From assembly GCA_027066455.1 (NCBI GenBank), contig JAMONT010000057.1:1-32353 (forward strand): a DNA stretch of 32,353 nt, in the 5' to 3' direction. Both the position numbers and the translations under genes were made by a program. Source of the stretch: Candidatus Altimarinota bacterium. Its GTDB lineage: Bacteria > Patescibacteriota > Gracilibacteria > BD1-5 > UBA6164. Each line of letters starts with the position of its first letter. Positions within the stretch are counted from its first letter, which is position 1. Of this stretch, positions 18,550-27,285 are shown in pieces. Below the pieces are notes generated by a model that was given only the letters and a program-made list of their open reading frames with translations, was not told the DNA's origin and did no database searches.

Positions 18550-19176
18550 TTAACTATATAACCGATTTTCTTGTGAAAATAATAAACCATTTTTTTTATT
18601 TGCCTCTGTAGATTTAATAATTTCTTCTATAGTTTTAGAAAAATTATCATCTGAAAGCATATCTCTCATATGACTAAAACGTGCACTAATAAAATGACTA
18701 AATGTAACACCAAGTGGTGAAAAACCATCCCACCTATCTACGTTGAATAGTATAGGTTTTAACTGGTCTGGAAGTTTTGGTGTAATTTTAAAATCACATA
18801 TTCCCCAATATGCATTTGGTATTATATTTAAAATAGTTTGTGCAAAATAATACATCATACCATCTAATAACCATAATGTTTTTTCACTATAATATCCTCT
18901 ACTATCATCACCTATACTTTCTAATTCTATATATGTCCAAAGGGGTGGATTTATATAATTTGGTAAATTAATAATTTCACCATTAATAACATCTGGATAA
19001 ATATTTTTCCAAATTACAGTTAAAGATTCTTTTGAAAAATCTAAATCTGTTTTAGAAATATTTTTTTCAGTTTCTAAAAATTTACAAAATTTATCTAAAT
19101 TTCCTTTCATTGAACCAACATATTGATTAAAATAAGTTGGTACTGTTGTTCTTTTTAATGTTTTAATATATTTCAT
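18550..19176 (-). CDS. hypothetical protein with standard-code glycine usage, likely recent import
   Basis: 208 residues, MKYIKTLKRTTVPTYFNQYVG at the start. Soluble, Trp- and Pro-containing (WGICDFKITPKLPDQL, VDRWDGFSPLG, FSHFISARFSHMRDML). No family recognised. All ten glycines are GGN and there is no TGA at all, while its neighbours use TGA for most glycines. It also uses CGT and CGG arginine codons that are rare nearby. This makes it readable in the standard code from end to end and points to recent acquisition. The start overlaps the end of the nucleotidyltransferase fragment. Confidence 0.75.
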   Translation of the reverse strand: MKYIKTLKRTTVPTYFNQYVGSMKGNLDKFCKFLETEKNISKTDLDFSKESLTVIWKNIYPDVINGEIINLPNYINPPLWTYIELESIGDDSRGYYSEKTLWLLDGMMYYFAQTILNIIPNAYWGICDFKITPKLPDQLKPILFNVDRWDGFSPLGVTFSHFISARFSHMRDMLSDDNFSKTIEEIIKSTEANKKNGLLFSQENRLYS

Positions 19177-19448
19177 ATTTTTTCTTTTATTATATTATTA
19201 AAAAATAATTTTTGTTCTTCTTTCATATTTTCATTAAAAACCACTATATCAATTTTTTCTTCAAAATTTTTAAAAAATTCTCTTTCTAAAATCAAAGATA
19301 ATTTTAAATTAGAAATTTTTTTATCTTTATTAATTACAAGCAAATCTATATCTCATCACTTTTTTTCATCATCAACTCTACTTCAAAATAAATAAAAATC
19401 TCAATTATAATTTTTATTAAATAATTTAAGTAATTCTAATTTTTCTTC
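19155..19448 (-). pseudogene. minimal nucleotidyltransferase (MNT) without a recognisable start
   Basis: An open frame of about 97 codons preceded by TAA, reading DFYLFGSRVDDEKKGGDIDLLVI, then EKIDIVVFNENMKEEQKL. This is the core of a Pol-beta-type minimal nucleotidyltransferase: the GS(R) loop followed by the metal-binding D-x-D (DID) and a later strand with the third acidic residue (IDIVV). No ATG, GTG or TTG is present before the GSR motif, so it is either truncated at the 5' end or starts at a non-standard codon. The GC-rich palindrome at 19476-19517 lies just upstream. Reading TGA as Gly carries the frame past the next gene's ATG and ends in TAA at 19155. MNT proteins often pair with HEPN toxins; here the neighbour is an unrelated 208-residue protein. 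Confidence 0.65.
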
Positions 19449-19475
19449 TTAAAAATTAAAACAAATTTTGTAGCT

Positions 19476-19517
19476 ACTCCCTTCCCTTAGACTTAAGGGA
19501 AGGGCTGGGGATGGGAT
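19476..19517 (-). repeat. GC-rich palindromic element, type B, intergenic copy
   Basis: CTTCCCTTAG/CTTAAGGGAAG hairpin plus GGGCTGGGGATGGGAT. On the minus strand it is close to the copy in the acyltransferase-ACP gene (2323-2367). It lies between the startless nucleotidyltransferase and the VirB4-like gene end. Confidence 0.85.
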
Positions 19518-19537
19518 AATTACTAAAATTCTTTCCT

Positions 19538-22009
19538 CTACTGCACACCAATTCTATATTCTATTTCTTTCCCTACAAAAGCTACATCTCTACCATATTT
19601 TAATCTTGATAATTCCTTCATTGCTTTTGCTATTTTTTCATCTCAAGTTTCTAGGTATGGATTTATTGGAATTATTGAAAATCCTCAGGTAGGTTGATTA
19701 TCCACAAAAAGATTAATTGCAGCCTTGAATTTGTCCATATTAATTAAATCTCTATCAGAAAAATTTGGAGCCATTTCTTTAGCTAAAAATTCTGCATCTT
19801 CTGGCCCAATTTTATACATCATTTTTGTTCAAACATTACCAAAAATTGCTGTTTTTAGATTAACACTTGATTTACTAAGAGAATCAGATTTCTCTAATTG
19901 TCATAAATATTGATGTCAAATATTAAGTGAAAGTCTATATTTTCTGGCTTCTGATAAAATTGATTCAATTGCATCAGTTACATAGTTTTGAAATTCATCT
20001 ATATATAAGAAAAAATCTTTTCTGTCTTTTTTAGCAATTTTATCTCTTCTCATGGCAGCCATTTGCAATTTTGAAACTAGCACCATTCAAAGAAGCTGAG
20101 AATTAATATCTCACAAACTTCATTTACTCAAATTAACAAAAAGAATTTTTTCTTCTTGCATTATTTCTCAAATATTAAAACTAGATTTTGTTTGACCAAT
20201 AATATTTCTCATTGTAGAATTCGTAATAAATTGACCAAATTTTGCAGCAAAATAAGGAATAATTTCTTGTTTTTCTCTATCTCACATTGAAGCATAAGTA
20301 TTTTCCCACCAAGATTTTACTATTGGATTACTTACATGTCTTGTTCTTTCTTTTTGCCAAGTTGGGTCAGTAAAAAGCCTTACTAAATCAGTAATTGCAG
20401 CTCAACCAGGATATTCCATCAAAGCTAAAACTCAGTTTCTAAAATAATCTTGAAGTCTAGGCCCAAAAATTTCATTACCAAAAAGTTTTATCATAATATT
20501 CAAAGCATCTTGAGCAACCAAATCCATTTCACTTTTATCTTGAATTTCAAGTAAATTAAGTCACATCGGTCTTGAAACATCTGTTGGATCAAAAAATATC
20601 AAATCATCAGCTCTTTCTCTAGGAACAAATGGCAACAAATCTTTTGCCAAATCTCCATGAGGATCTAAAACTCATATTCAGCTTCCATTAGCTAAATCTT
20701 GTCTAGCCATAACTTGCATAACTGTAGTTTTTCATGTTCAAGTTTGCCCAATTACATAAAAGTGCCTAAATCTATCTTCTGTTTTTAGTCTCACTTCCCT
20801 TTTTACTCATCTATAAATATTGTGTCAAAGCAAAATTCACTCCTTTGGAATATTTGAAGGAGCTCTAACAATTTTGAAATTTTGCCATTTTATTTCTGGA
20901 GTTTTATTATATTTTGTATGAGGAAAATGGAAAAGACTTGATAATTCTTCTACATTTAAAATAGATTTTTTGAAAAATAAAACAAGAGGTTTTTTGAAAT
21001 ATCTATAAATATAATTTTTTATTAATTTTTTATCATTATGGTATGTAGTAGAGGAAAATTTATTAAAATCTGGATATGCAAATTGAGCAAAAGCTCCTGA
21101 AATATTTTTTAATTCAGACTCTATAATTCTCAAATTATTTCAAGCTGTAATTATTCTAATAATTACTTCATAACCAGTTTTGTCAGCCTTTTCATCAACA
21201 GTTTTTGCTCTTTCTTGAGTTAAGGCACTTGTTCTATTTTCTTCACCTTTTGGACTTTCTTTATCTTCCCCATTACTTGTAAATAAGGCAAAACCCCAAG
21301 AAAATATTTTAAGCAAAAATTTGAATGGATTTAAACTCATTCAATCTTTTGTTCATTTCATTATTTCACTTGAAACTCTTGAAGTTTTTGTTTGCCAATC
21401 ATCATCAACAGGTCTCAAAAGAATTTGAATAACAGCAGATTCATCTTCTTCTAATTTTGAAATAGAATTAGTAATATTATTAATAGGATCACTTTCTAAT
21501 TTTTGGTAAGTTTTGATTGGATAAAAATAATCTCTTGATAAATAAAGTTCAGTTCAAAGTGAATATTTTTTTCCTTCAAAAATATTTTTTTCAAGAGTTT
21601 CTTCAATAATTGCATCAGGATAAAATCAATTTATCTGTTTTTCAATTAATTCTTTATATTTTTTTGGTAAAACTACATAAAAATAAATTTCATTTTTATC
21701 AGCAACATATTCAAGTGAAATCAAATCTTGACCTAAAAGTTTTGAAGAAATTGAAGAACTAGAAATACTTTTTGCTGAAGTTAAAAGTTGTTCCATTATA
21801 GAAATTTTTTCTTTGAAATCTTTTGCTGTTTCATTTTTTTCATCTTGATCAGATTCTTTTTTTGGCATTGTAACCATCAAAAAACACAAATCTAAAGTTC
21901 TTTTTTTATTTACTTTTGTTCTATATAACCACAAAATAGCCTGAACAATTACAAAAAGTAAAATTATTCAAGTTATGAAATTTAAAAGTCCTGTGACAAA
22001 TGGTGTCAT
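19538..22009 (-). CDS. VirB4/TraG-like P-loop ATPase (type IV secretion / DNA transfer family)
   Basis: 823 residues. An N-terminal membrane helix (about 6-27) is followed by a large N-terminal region to about 410. The ATPase core has Walker A GQTGTGKTT at about residues 421-429 (two of its glycines are TGA) and FFLYIDEFQNY with Walker B acidic residues Asp671/Glu672. It also has VLDPHGDLAKDLLPFVP, a conserved block of the CPR T4SS-like ATPase/TraM-recognition family, and sensor-like NIGHQYLGQL. Homologues are near-universal in CPR, often with type IV pilus or conjugation-like genes, and are thought to move DNA or proteins across the envelope; the substrate is unknown. It ends with TAG. The next gene upstream on the strand is uvrC, 155 bases away. 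Confidence 0.88.
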
Positions 22010-22117
22010 AAATATTTTTTTTATTTAAATATTTTTATAGTTTTCCAAAATTATTTATATTTAATATTATACTATTTTTTAAAAAAAAATAAAGGTTTTT
22101 TTATTTTTTTTCTTATT

Positions 22118-22148
22118 TTGCAGCCCCTTTTTCAGGAGAGAGGGCTTT
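22118..22148 (-). repeat. GC-rich palindromic element after uvrC, possible terminator
   Basis: GCCC...GGGC arms around a purine/pyrimidine stretch (CAGCCCCTTTTTC, GAGAGAGGGC). On the minus strand it lies just past the uvrC stop and is followed by GCAAAATAAGAAAAAAA, so it has little U-tract; any termination role is doubtful. It shares CCTCTCTC and GGCTGCAA with the element at 30158-30217. Confidence 0.6.
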
Positions 22149-22164
22149 TAAAATAAAGTTTTCC

Positions 22165-24177
22165 TTAAATAATTCAATGATTTTCCAAAATTTCTATTAC
22201 ATTTTTATTCAAAACTTTTTCCAAATCTTCTTTTTTTGTTTCTTGTAATTTTTCCACACTTCAAAAATTCTTCAAGATTTTTTTCCTAGTTTTTGGTCAA
22301 ATTTGGGGCAAACTTTCTAAAATATTTTTTTTATTTGCTTTGCTTCTAGAATCTCTATTAAAAGTTATTGCAAATCTATGAGCTTCATCTCTCAATTTTT
22401 GAATTAATCTAAGTTCCAAACTATTTTTTTCTAAAATTATTTCTTTAAAACCACCCCTGAAGTTTTCAACTTCTTTCCCCTCCTTAATAAGGAGGGGATT
22501 AAGGGGTGGGGAGATTACATACAAAATTTCCTCTTTTTTTGCTATTCAAACTAAATTTATGTTTTTCCTATATTTTCTCCCTTTTTCAAAGGGAGTACCC
22601 ACAGGGGGAGGGATTTCTTCAAAAATTTCATAAACACTACTCAACTGAGCTTTTCATCAGTCTATAATTATTAAATCTGGATAATTTTCTAATTTTTCTA
22701 ATTCCAAAATTCTTCTTTTTGCAATTTCTCTCATTGAATCAAAATCATTTATCTCTTGTTCTTTAAGGGTTTTTATTTTGAATTTTCTATATTTATTTGA
22801 ATTTATTTTTCCATTTTCAATTACACTTCTAGAAGCTACTGTATGAGTTCCAGAAAAATGACTTATATCATTACATTCAAAAATAATATCCTTGTTTATC
22901 CTTTCAAATCCCAAAAGTTCCAAAATATTTTTCATAGTCCCTTTTGTAAAATTTTTTGTAGAAAGACTTGCAATATGTTTTTTATAAGCAAATTCATACA
23001 AATTTTTATAGCACATTTTTAGTAAATCAGCTTTTACTCAAATTTTTGGAATTTCTAATTTTATTTTTTCAAAAATTTCTTCTTTTAATTTTATTTTTTT
23101 TTGAATAATAATTTTTGGAATTTTTTTATTTTTTTCTAATTCTAAAAAAGAAAGTAAAGAGGTTTTTACAAAATTTTCTAAAACTTTTTCCAAATTTTCT
23201 TCTAAATTATTTTCTATTTCATAAGGATAAAATCAAGTAATTTTAGAATCTCTAATTTCTATTTTTCAAATAAAAATTTTATCAAATTTTTCTAAATAAT
23301 TAATAATATCATAATCTCAAATAATTCATTCTCTTACAATTTGTTTTTGGTCCAAAATTTTTATAGATTCTATTTGTTTTTTCAAAATTAAAGCTCTTTC
23401 AAATTCAAGATTTTTAGCAAAAATTATCATTTTTTTTTCTAAATCTTTTATAATTTCTTTATAATTTCCTTTTAAAAAATATTTTATTTCTTCCAATTTT
23501 TCAAAATATATTTTTTTTTCCAATTCTTCTTTATTAATTTTATTTTCTTCTATTTTTTTTGTTCTTATATTTTCTCCCTTTTCAAAGGGAGTACCCGTAG
23601 GGGGAGGGATTTTTACTTGGGGTGAGGTAAATAAATATTCATCTAAATTATAATTATTTTTATTTTTAAAAAAATTATTTTTTCAAACTCAATATCCAAA
23701 AACTTTTTTTAAAACTTTCAAAATATTATCAACATCCTGAGATGAAATATATGGTCAAAAATATTCTGCTTTTGTCTCCCTTTCTCCCTTGGGGGAAAGG
23801 GCTGGGGATAGGGGGTTTTTATTCCTAACTCTAATGATTTTTGGAAATTCTTCACAAGTAATTTTTATATAAATATGATTTTTTCAATCTTTCATCAAAA
23901 TATTATATTTTGGAAGATATTTTTTTATAAGATTTGTTTCTAAAATAAGACTTTCTGTTTCATTTTCAACTAAAATATATTTTATATTTGTAATTTTTTC
24001 TAGCATTTTACTTTTAGCAAAATTTAGTTTATTTTTTGAATTAAAATATGAATTTACTCTTGAAGATAAATTAACAGATTTTCCAATATAAATAATCTCC
24101 TCTTTTTCATCAAAAAATTGATAAATTCAAGGAGATTTTGGCAAATTTTCTAGAATATTTTTTAGTTTTGCTTGCAT
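22165..24177 (-). CDS. uvrC: UvrC, excinuclease ABC subunit C, with four in-frame palindromic inserts
   Basis: 670 residues against about 600 usual for UvrC. It makes the 3' and 5' cuts of nucleotide excision repair with UvrA and UvrB. The GIY-YIG nuclease is at the start (SPGIYQFF, residues 15-22; YIGKS from 30). AEYFGPYIS follows near 140. A UVR helix pair (residues about 220-260) has ERALILKKQIESIKIL. The C-terminal RNase H-like nuclease has CNDISHFSGTHTVASRSV and DGGKAQ near 502. LRDEAHRFAITFNRDSR and a helix-hairpin-helix end (LPQIGPKTRKKILKNFGS) complete it. Extra sequence relative to the family lies at about 120-134, 189-202, 522-534 and 555-576; all four correspond to GC-rich palindromic elements. 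Catalytic motifs are intact, so it is probably functional. Confidence 0.96.
22449..22515 (-). repeat. GC-rich palindromic element inside uvrC (longest copy)
   Basis: Outer arms ACCACCCCT/AGGGGTGGGG and an inner palindrome CCCCTCCTTAATAAGGAGGGG. Translated in frame as VISPPLNPLLIKEGKEVEN, then FRGGF, between the YV strand of the nuclease domain and SLELRLIQKLRDEAHRFA. Confidence 0.88.
22576..22614 (-). repeat. GC-rich palindromic element, type A, inside uvrC (C-terminal half)
   Basis: Read on the coding strand it gives EIPPPVGTPFEKGRKY in frame. It differs at few positions from the copy at 23572-23611 and the intergenic copy at 9005-9043. Insert follows the SVYEIF helix next to DGGKAQ. Confidence 0.9.
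23572..23611 (-). repeat. GC-rich palindromic element, type A, inside uvrC (linker before the UVR domain)
   Basis: Translated in frame as KIPPPTGTPFEKGENI, the same phase as the second type A copy in this gene. Both share the flanking TATATTTTCTCCCTTTT on the plus strand, which suggests a wider element than the GC-rich core. Confidence 0.9.
23775..23820 (-). repeat. GC-rich palindromic element, type B variant, inside uvrC (N-terminal half)
   Basis: CTCCCTTTCTCCCTTGGGGGAAAGGG hairpin plus GGGGATAGGGGG. Translated in frame as KNPLSPALSPKGERET between IIRVRN and the conserved AEYFGPY block. The same phase is used by the type B copy in the acyltransferase-ACP gene. Confidence 0.85.
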
Positions 24178-24252
24178 AAAAATTTTTTATTATATATTTT
24201 TTTTATTTTTATATATAAATGATACTTTTTTTTTATTATAACAAAATTTTTT

Positions 24253-24768
24253 TTAAACACAAACTTCTCACACAACATTTTTTACAAGAGCTTTATTATC
24301 ATATGGAAATTTTTTATTTTCTAAATATCTAATAAGAGCATAAAAAATACTATATTGATCAAAACTTTCATATAAAAAAGCATTTCCAGAACTTTCTCAG
24401 GCATCAAATTCTTTTAAAATAGATGACAAATAATTATTACTATTAACAATTGGGACAACTCAATATTTGAAATAATTTTCCAAACTATCTATATCATCAT
24501 CTCCTACTATAAAATCAAATCATACTTTTTTTTCTAATGAAATTTTATTTATAAAATGAAGGTTTTGTGTACTTTTAAATTTTTCATTATTTGTTAAAAT
24601 AACAAAATTTACAGGTAATTTTGATAATCCATAAATAAGATGTTCCAAAACTTCTCATTTTGTTATATCAATAAGTCAAAGAGATTTATTTTTTCTCAAA
24701 AGCCCTAATTCCCTAATAATTATATTTTTATACTTTGTTTTTTGTACTAGTAGTTTAGCTAATTGCAT
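24253..24768 (-). CDS. orphan GT-B glycosyltransferase-like C-terminal domain
   Basis: 171 residues, MQLAKLLVQKTKYKNIIIRELGLL. The segment KLPVNFVILTNNEKF, then DFIVGDDDIDSLENYFKYGVVPIVNSNNYLSSILKEFDAGESSGNAFLYE, resembles the C-terminal half of glycogen/starch synthases (GT5). There a similar LYGTIPIV..TGGL..TV..GF.F region binds the nucleotide-sugar. A full GT-B enzyme needs a second N-terminal Rossmann domain, absent here, so it may be a degenerate or regulatory domain. It lies 75 bases upstream of uvrC on the same strand. Confidence 0.55.
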
Positions 24769-25090
24769 TTTTTTATTATTTAGAATTTGTTAAAATAATT
24801 TTTTTATAAAGCTTTTTTCACATATTTTCTTTAATACACAAATATTTTAGCATACAAATTTTATTTTTACAAAAAAATAACTAAAAAAACGTTTGACAAA
24901 AAATATATATAAATTTAAATTAATAATTTAAGCTCAATAATATTTTATAAAAATAAATATATTTAGTATCTCTTTTTTTATATTTTTTTAGTAAAAAATT
25001 TTTTGAATAATATTTTTTTACAAAAAATAAGTTGTAAAAAAAGTTTTTATATATAAAATATTTTTACTTTAATTAAATAAAAATAATAAT
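24769..25090. other. 322-base intergenic region with divergent promoters
   Basis: No ORF of note and no RNA gene seen. On the plus strand a perfect TTGACA (24893-24898) has only AT-rich -10-like sequence after it (TTAAAT at 24915). A better candidate nearer the SSB-like gene is TTGTAA (25032-25037) with TAAAAT at 25054-25059. The region separates the minus-strand glycosyltransferase-like gene from the plus-strand SSB-like gene; the rest is A/T runs. Confidence 0.5.
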
Positions 25091-25381
25091 ATGGCAAAAA
25101 CATATATTGAATGAACAAGCTGTAAAGCTATAAATTGACAATTTTGAGAATTTTTCAATATTTCTATAAATATTGAAAAAATACAACAATATGCTAATGA
25201 AAAAGGTTATGTAAATATGACTATGAGTAAAAGAAGAGAAGTTGGACAATATTGAGATACTCATTATTTTACATTAAATGAATATAATCCTGAAAATAAT
25301 AATAATTCTACTACAGATAACAACCAAGCAACTAAAAAAGAAGATAATGAAGATATTTCTGTTGAAGATGTTCCATTTTAA
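25091..25381 (+). CDS. small single-strand-binding-like protein with acidic DVPF tail
   Basis: 96 residues. The N-terminal 65 residues form an apparent small OB-like beta domain (MAKTYIEGTSCKAINGQFGEFFNISINIE, then YVNMTMSKRREVGQYGDTHYFTLNEYNP). A low-complexity Asn/Thr/Glu linker follows, and the protein ends EDISVEDVPF. An acidic tail ending in (D/I/V)PF after a disordered linker is the partner-docking tip of bacterial SSB. Standard SSB is longer (about 115-residue OB fold), so this may be a divergent or phage-type SSB, or another protein with an SSB tip. A strong terminator follows. Confidence 0.65.
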
Positions 25382-25400
25382 AAAAAATCTTAAAACTAAA

Positions 25401-25440
25401 AAAATCAAAGCAAAATATTTTGCTTTGATTTTTTTAGTTT
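25401..25440 (+). terminator. strong hairpin terminator after the SSB-like gene
   Basis: Perfect stem AAAATCAAAGCAAAA/TTTTGCTTTGATTTT with a three-base loop and T-tract. The A run on the other side lets it also serve the 49-residue minus-strand gene. Confidence 0.9.
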
Positions 25441-25448
25441 TTTTATAT

Positions 25449-25598
25449 TTAAATAAGTAAAGACAAGGTTTCTCTTTCATCTTTAGTTAAATATCAAATA
25501 AATCTTAAAAAATTTTCTTTTTCCTCTTTAGCCAAATTAGATGATTTTAAAATTTTTCATCTAAGTATTTTTAAAGCTTTTGTTTCTAATAATACCAT
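25449..25598 (-). CDS. small helical ORF, 49 residues
   Basis: MVLLETKALKILRGKILKSS, then NLAKEEKENFLRFIGYLTKDERETLSLLI. Two TGA codons are read as glycine in otherwise helical text. A promoter with TTTACA, 16 bases and TATAAT precedes it, and the strong terminator at 25401-25440 ends it. These signals support a real gene, although no family is known. Confidence 0.55.
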
Positions 25599-25611
25599 AA
25601 TTAAAAATTAT

Positions 25612-25639
25612 ATTATAAAACATTTTATTAAAATGTAAA
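25612..25639 (-). promoter_or_regulatory. promoter of the 49-residue gene
   Basis: On the minus strand TTTACA (25634-25639) and TATAAT (25612-25617) with a 16-base spacer, about 14 bases before the ATG. Nothing else was recognised between 25599 and 25788. Confidence 0.55.
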
Positions 25640-25788
25640 TACATTATATACTATTAAAAATGGTTTGTAAAATATTTTATACAAAAGTCAAGAATTAAAT
25701 GCTTTTTTAAGTATTTTTTCTTTTAATTAAAGGAAAAGTAAAGAATAAAATTATTTATAAAAAATATAATTATAAAAAAAACATATTT

Positions 25789-26109
25789 TTACATATGTTT
25801 TTCTAAAATAGCTTTCAATTCAGGAACTTGTTGAACTCAAACTAGTTGTTCAACTGGTTTACCATCTTTAAAAATTATCATTGTTGGAATACTTTTTATT
25901 TTAAATGCTCCTGCAACTCATGGATTATCGTCCACATTAAGTTTAGACACTTTTGCATTTTTTCACATTTCAGTTGCTAGTTGATCCAAAATTGGGATCA
26001 TCATTTGACAAGGCCCACACCATTCAGCCCAAAAGTCAACTAAAACTATTCCAGTAGATTTTAAAATTTCTTCTTCAAAATTTACATCTGTTAAGACTAC
26101 TACACTCAT
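25789..26109 (-). CDS. trxA: thioredoxin
   Basis: 106 residues, the normal size of thioredoxin. [20 protein letters not shown] carries the WCGPC active site (Cys31, Cys34), followed by [31 protein letters not shown] with the cis-Pro of SIPT. The buried Asp (Asp25 in VDFWAEW) is present. It reduces protein disulfides in the cytosol using thioredoxin reductase or another donor. The in-frame TGA codons fall at glycines of the family (NPGVAG, LVGV), while the two active-site Trp are TGG. This gene alone excludes UGA=Trp. Confidence 0.97.
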
Positions 26110-26191
26110 ATTTTTTATTTTTATAAAGTAAAATACAAAAATTATTATAATTCTTTTATTAAAATAATCAAAAGATTTTTTGCATTTTTTT

Positions 26192-26218
26192 TTGCAATTA
26201 AAAAATTTTTACTATACT
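26192..26218 (+). promoter_or_regulatory. promoter of the secreted-protein gene
   Basis: TTGCAA (26192-26197) and TATACT (26213-26218) with a 15-base spacer, 34 bases before the ATG. Same layout as the two promoter repeats near 16.4 and 17.0 kb, suggesting a genome-wide promoter type. Confidence 0.65.
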
Positions 26219-26252
26219 TAAAAAAGTAGATTTATTTTATAATATTAAAATT

Positions 26253-27206
26253 ATGCAAAACAAATTAATAAACAGTAAAAAAAATATAAGTATACTAAAA
26301 AGAGCATTAGTTATACTTATTCTTAGCTTTTTTACTTTTAGTGTAACAAATATTTCAAATGCTAATAGTTTGGTCTCAAAAAATGAAAAAGTACAAATTA
26401 ATGCTTTTATTACTAATTATTTGAATAATGTATCAAAAAAATATAATAAAGAAAAAATAATTATTAAATTTGTCAATATAATTAAAAAAATAGATATTTT
26501 AAAAATTAATTTTCAAAATAGACAAAATGTTGCTAATAAAGAAAAAATTCTTCAAATTTTATGAATTATAAAAACTGAAATGAAAATTTATCTTGGAAAT
26601 TTAGATAAAAAATCATTAACAAAAAATATGAAGAAAAAGTTAAAAGAAGTAAATATTATAAAGGATTGATTAGCTGATAGTAAATTTTTATATAATTGAA
26701 TAGAGGTTTTTAATCAATGAAATAATAAAATTAGTACAGCAAAATGAGGTCAAGTTGTTTATTTTATTCGTTTACAAAATAATAATTTAGATAATCTTTC
26801 AAGCCAAAAAAATGAAGTTTATCTTAAAAAAGCTCTTTGGAAAAATAAAAAATTATCTAGACAAACTTTTATAGCAAGATTATGATATTTTACAAATTCT
26901 GATTTATATTCTATAAGAGAAGATTTTACAAATCCTCCAACCTGTTATGATACTTTTAAATATTATAAATGAACAAATTATAATTGAATACCTGATTCTT
27001 TAACTTATATGTCTAAAAGTTTAGATGAATTATCTAAAAAATTAAAAAATGCTGGTACTCTTACAACAGCTTTAAATCATAATTGAGTTATGTGTCCTAA
27101 TCCTAATCAAGTAAATAAATTAAGATGGTTAAAATTTGATGTAAAAAGTTGACTTGCTGATACTATAAAAAATGATATTACTCCTGCACTTAAAACATTA
27201 AAATAA
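26253..27206 (+). CDS. secreted protein of unknown function
   Basis: 317 residues. A basic start (MQNKLINSKKNISILKR) precedes a hydrophobic signal segment ALVILILSFFTFSVTNISNANS with a likely cleavage after Ala-Asn. The mature part is Lys/Asn/Ile-rich, mostly helical. A Cys pair lies near the end (NPPTCYDTFKYYKG and HNGVMCPNPNQ). No domain recognised. It stands alone with its own promoter and two hairpins after it. Secretion and a Cys pair fit an oxidised envelope or exported protein. Confidence 0.8.
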
Positions 27207-27208
27207 AA

Positions 27209-27245
27209 AAATTCTAAGTAAAATCTTACTTAGAATTTTTTTATA
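27209..27245 (+). terminator. terminator after the secreted-protein gene
   Basis: Stem AATTCTAAGTAA/TTACTTAGAATT with a four-base AATC loop and a T-tract, a few bases past the stop. Confidence 0.85.
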
Positions 27246-27253
27246 ATTTTATT

Positions 27254-27284
27254 AGCAGAAGATTCTAGTATTCTGCTTTTTTAT
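27254..27284 (-). terminator. second hairpin, facing the cNMP-binding gene
   Basis: AGCAGAA/TTCTGCT stem with a loop of about ten bases. T-rich on the plus side (TTTTTTATTTT). On the minus strand it starts two bases past the stop of the cNMP-binding gene. Confidence 0.6.
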
Positions 27285-27285
27285 T

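Noticed and set aside
22118-23820. The cluster of palindromes in uvrC as a CRISPR array
   Set aside because: The elements are unequal in length and sequence, irregularly spaced by hundreds of bases of coding sequence, and not separated by unique spacers of constant size.
22449-23820. uvrC as a pseudogene broken by insertions
   Set aside because: The frame is open from GIY to the helix-hairpin-helix end, all catalytic motifs are intact and inserts lie between domains or conserved blocks.
24769-25090. A structured RNA gene in the 322-base gap
   Set aside because: The gap is almost entirely A/T runs, with no long complementary arms or tRNA/riboswitch-like GC-rich core.
25073-25480. Short minus-strand and plus-strand ORFs across the SSB-like gene and its terminator
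   Set aside because: They overlap a gene with a plausible product and the strong hairpin at 25401-25440; their translations are hydrophobic shadows of A/T runs.
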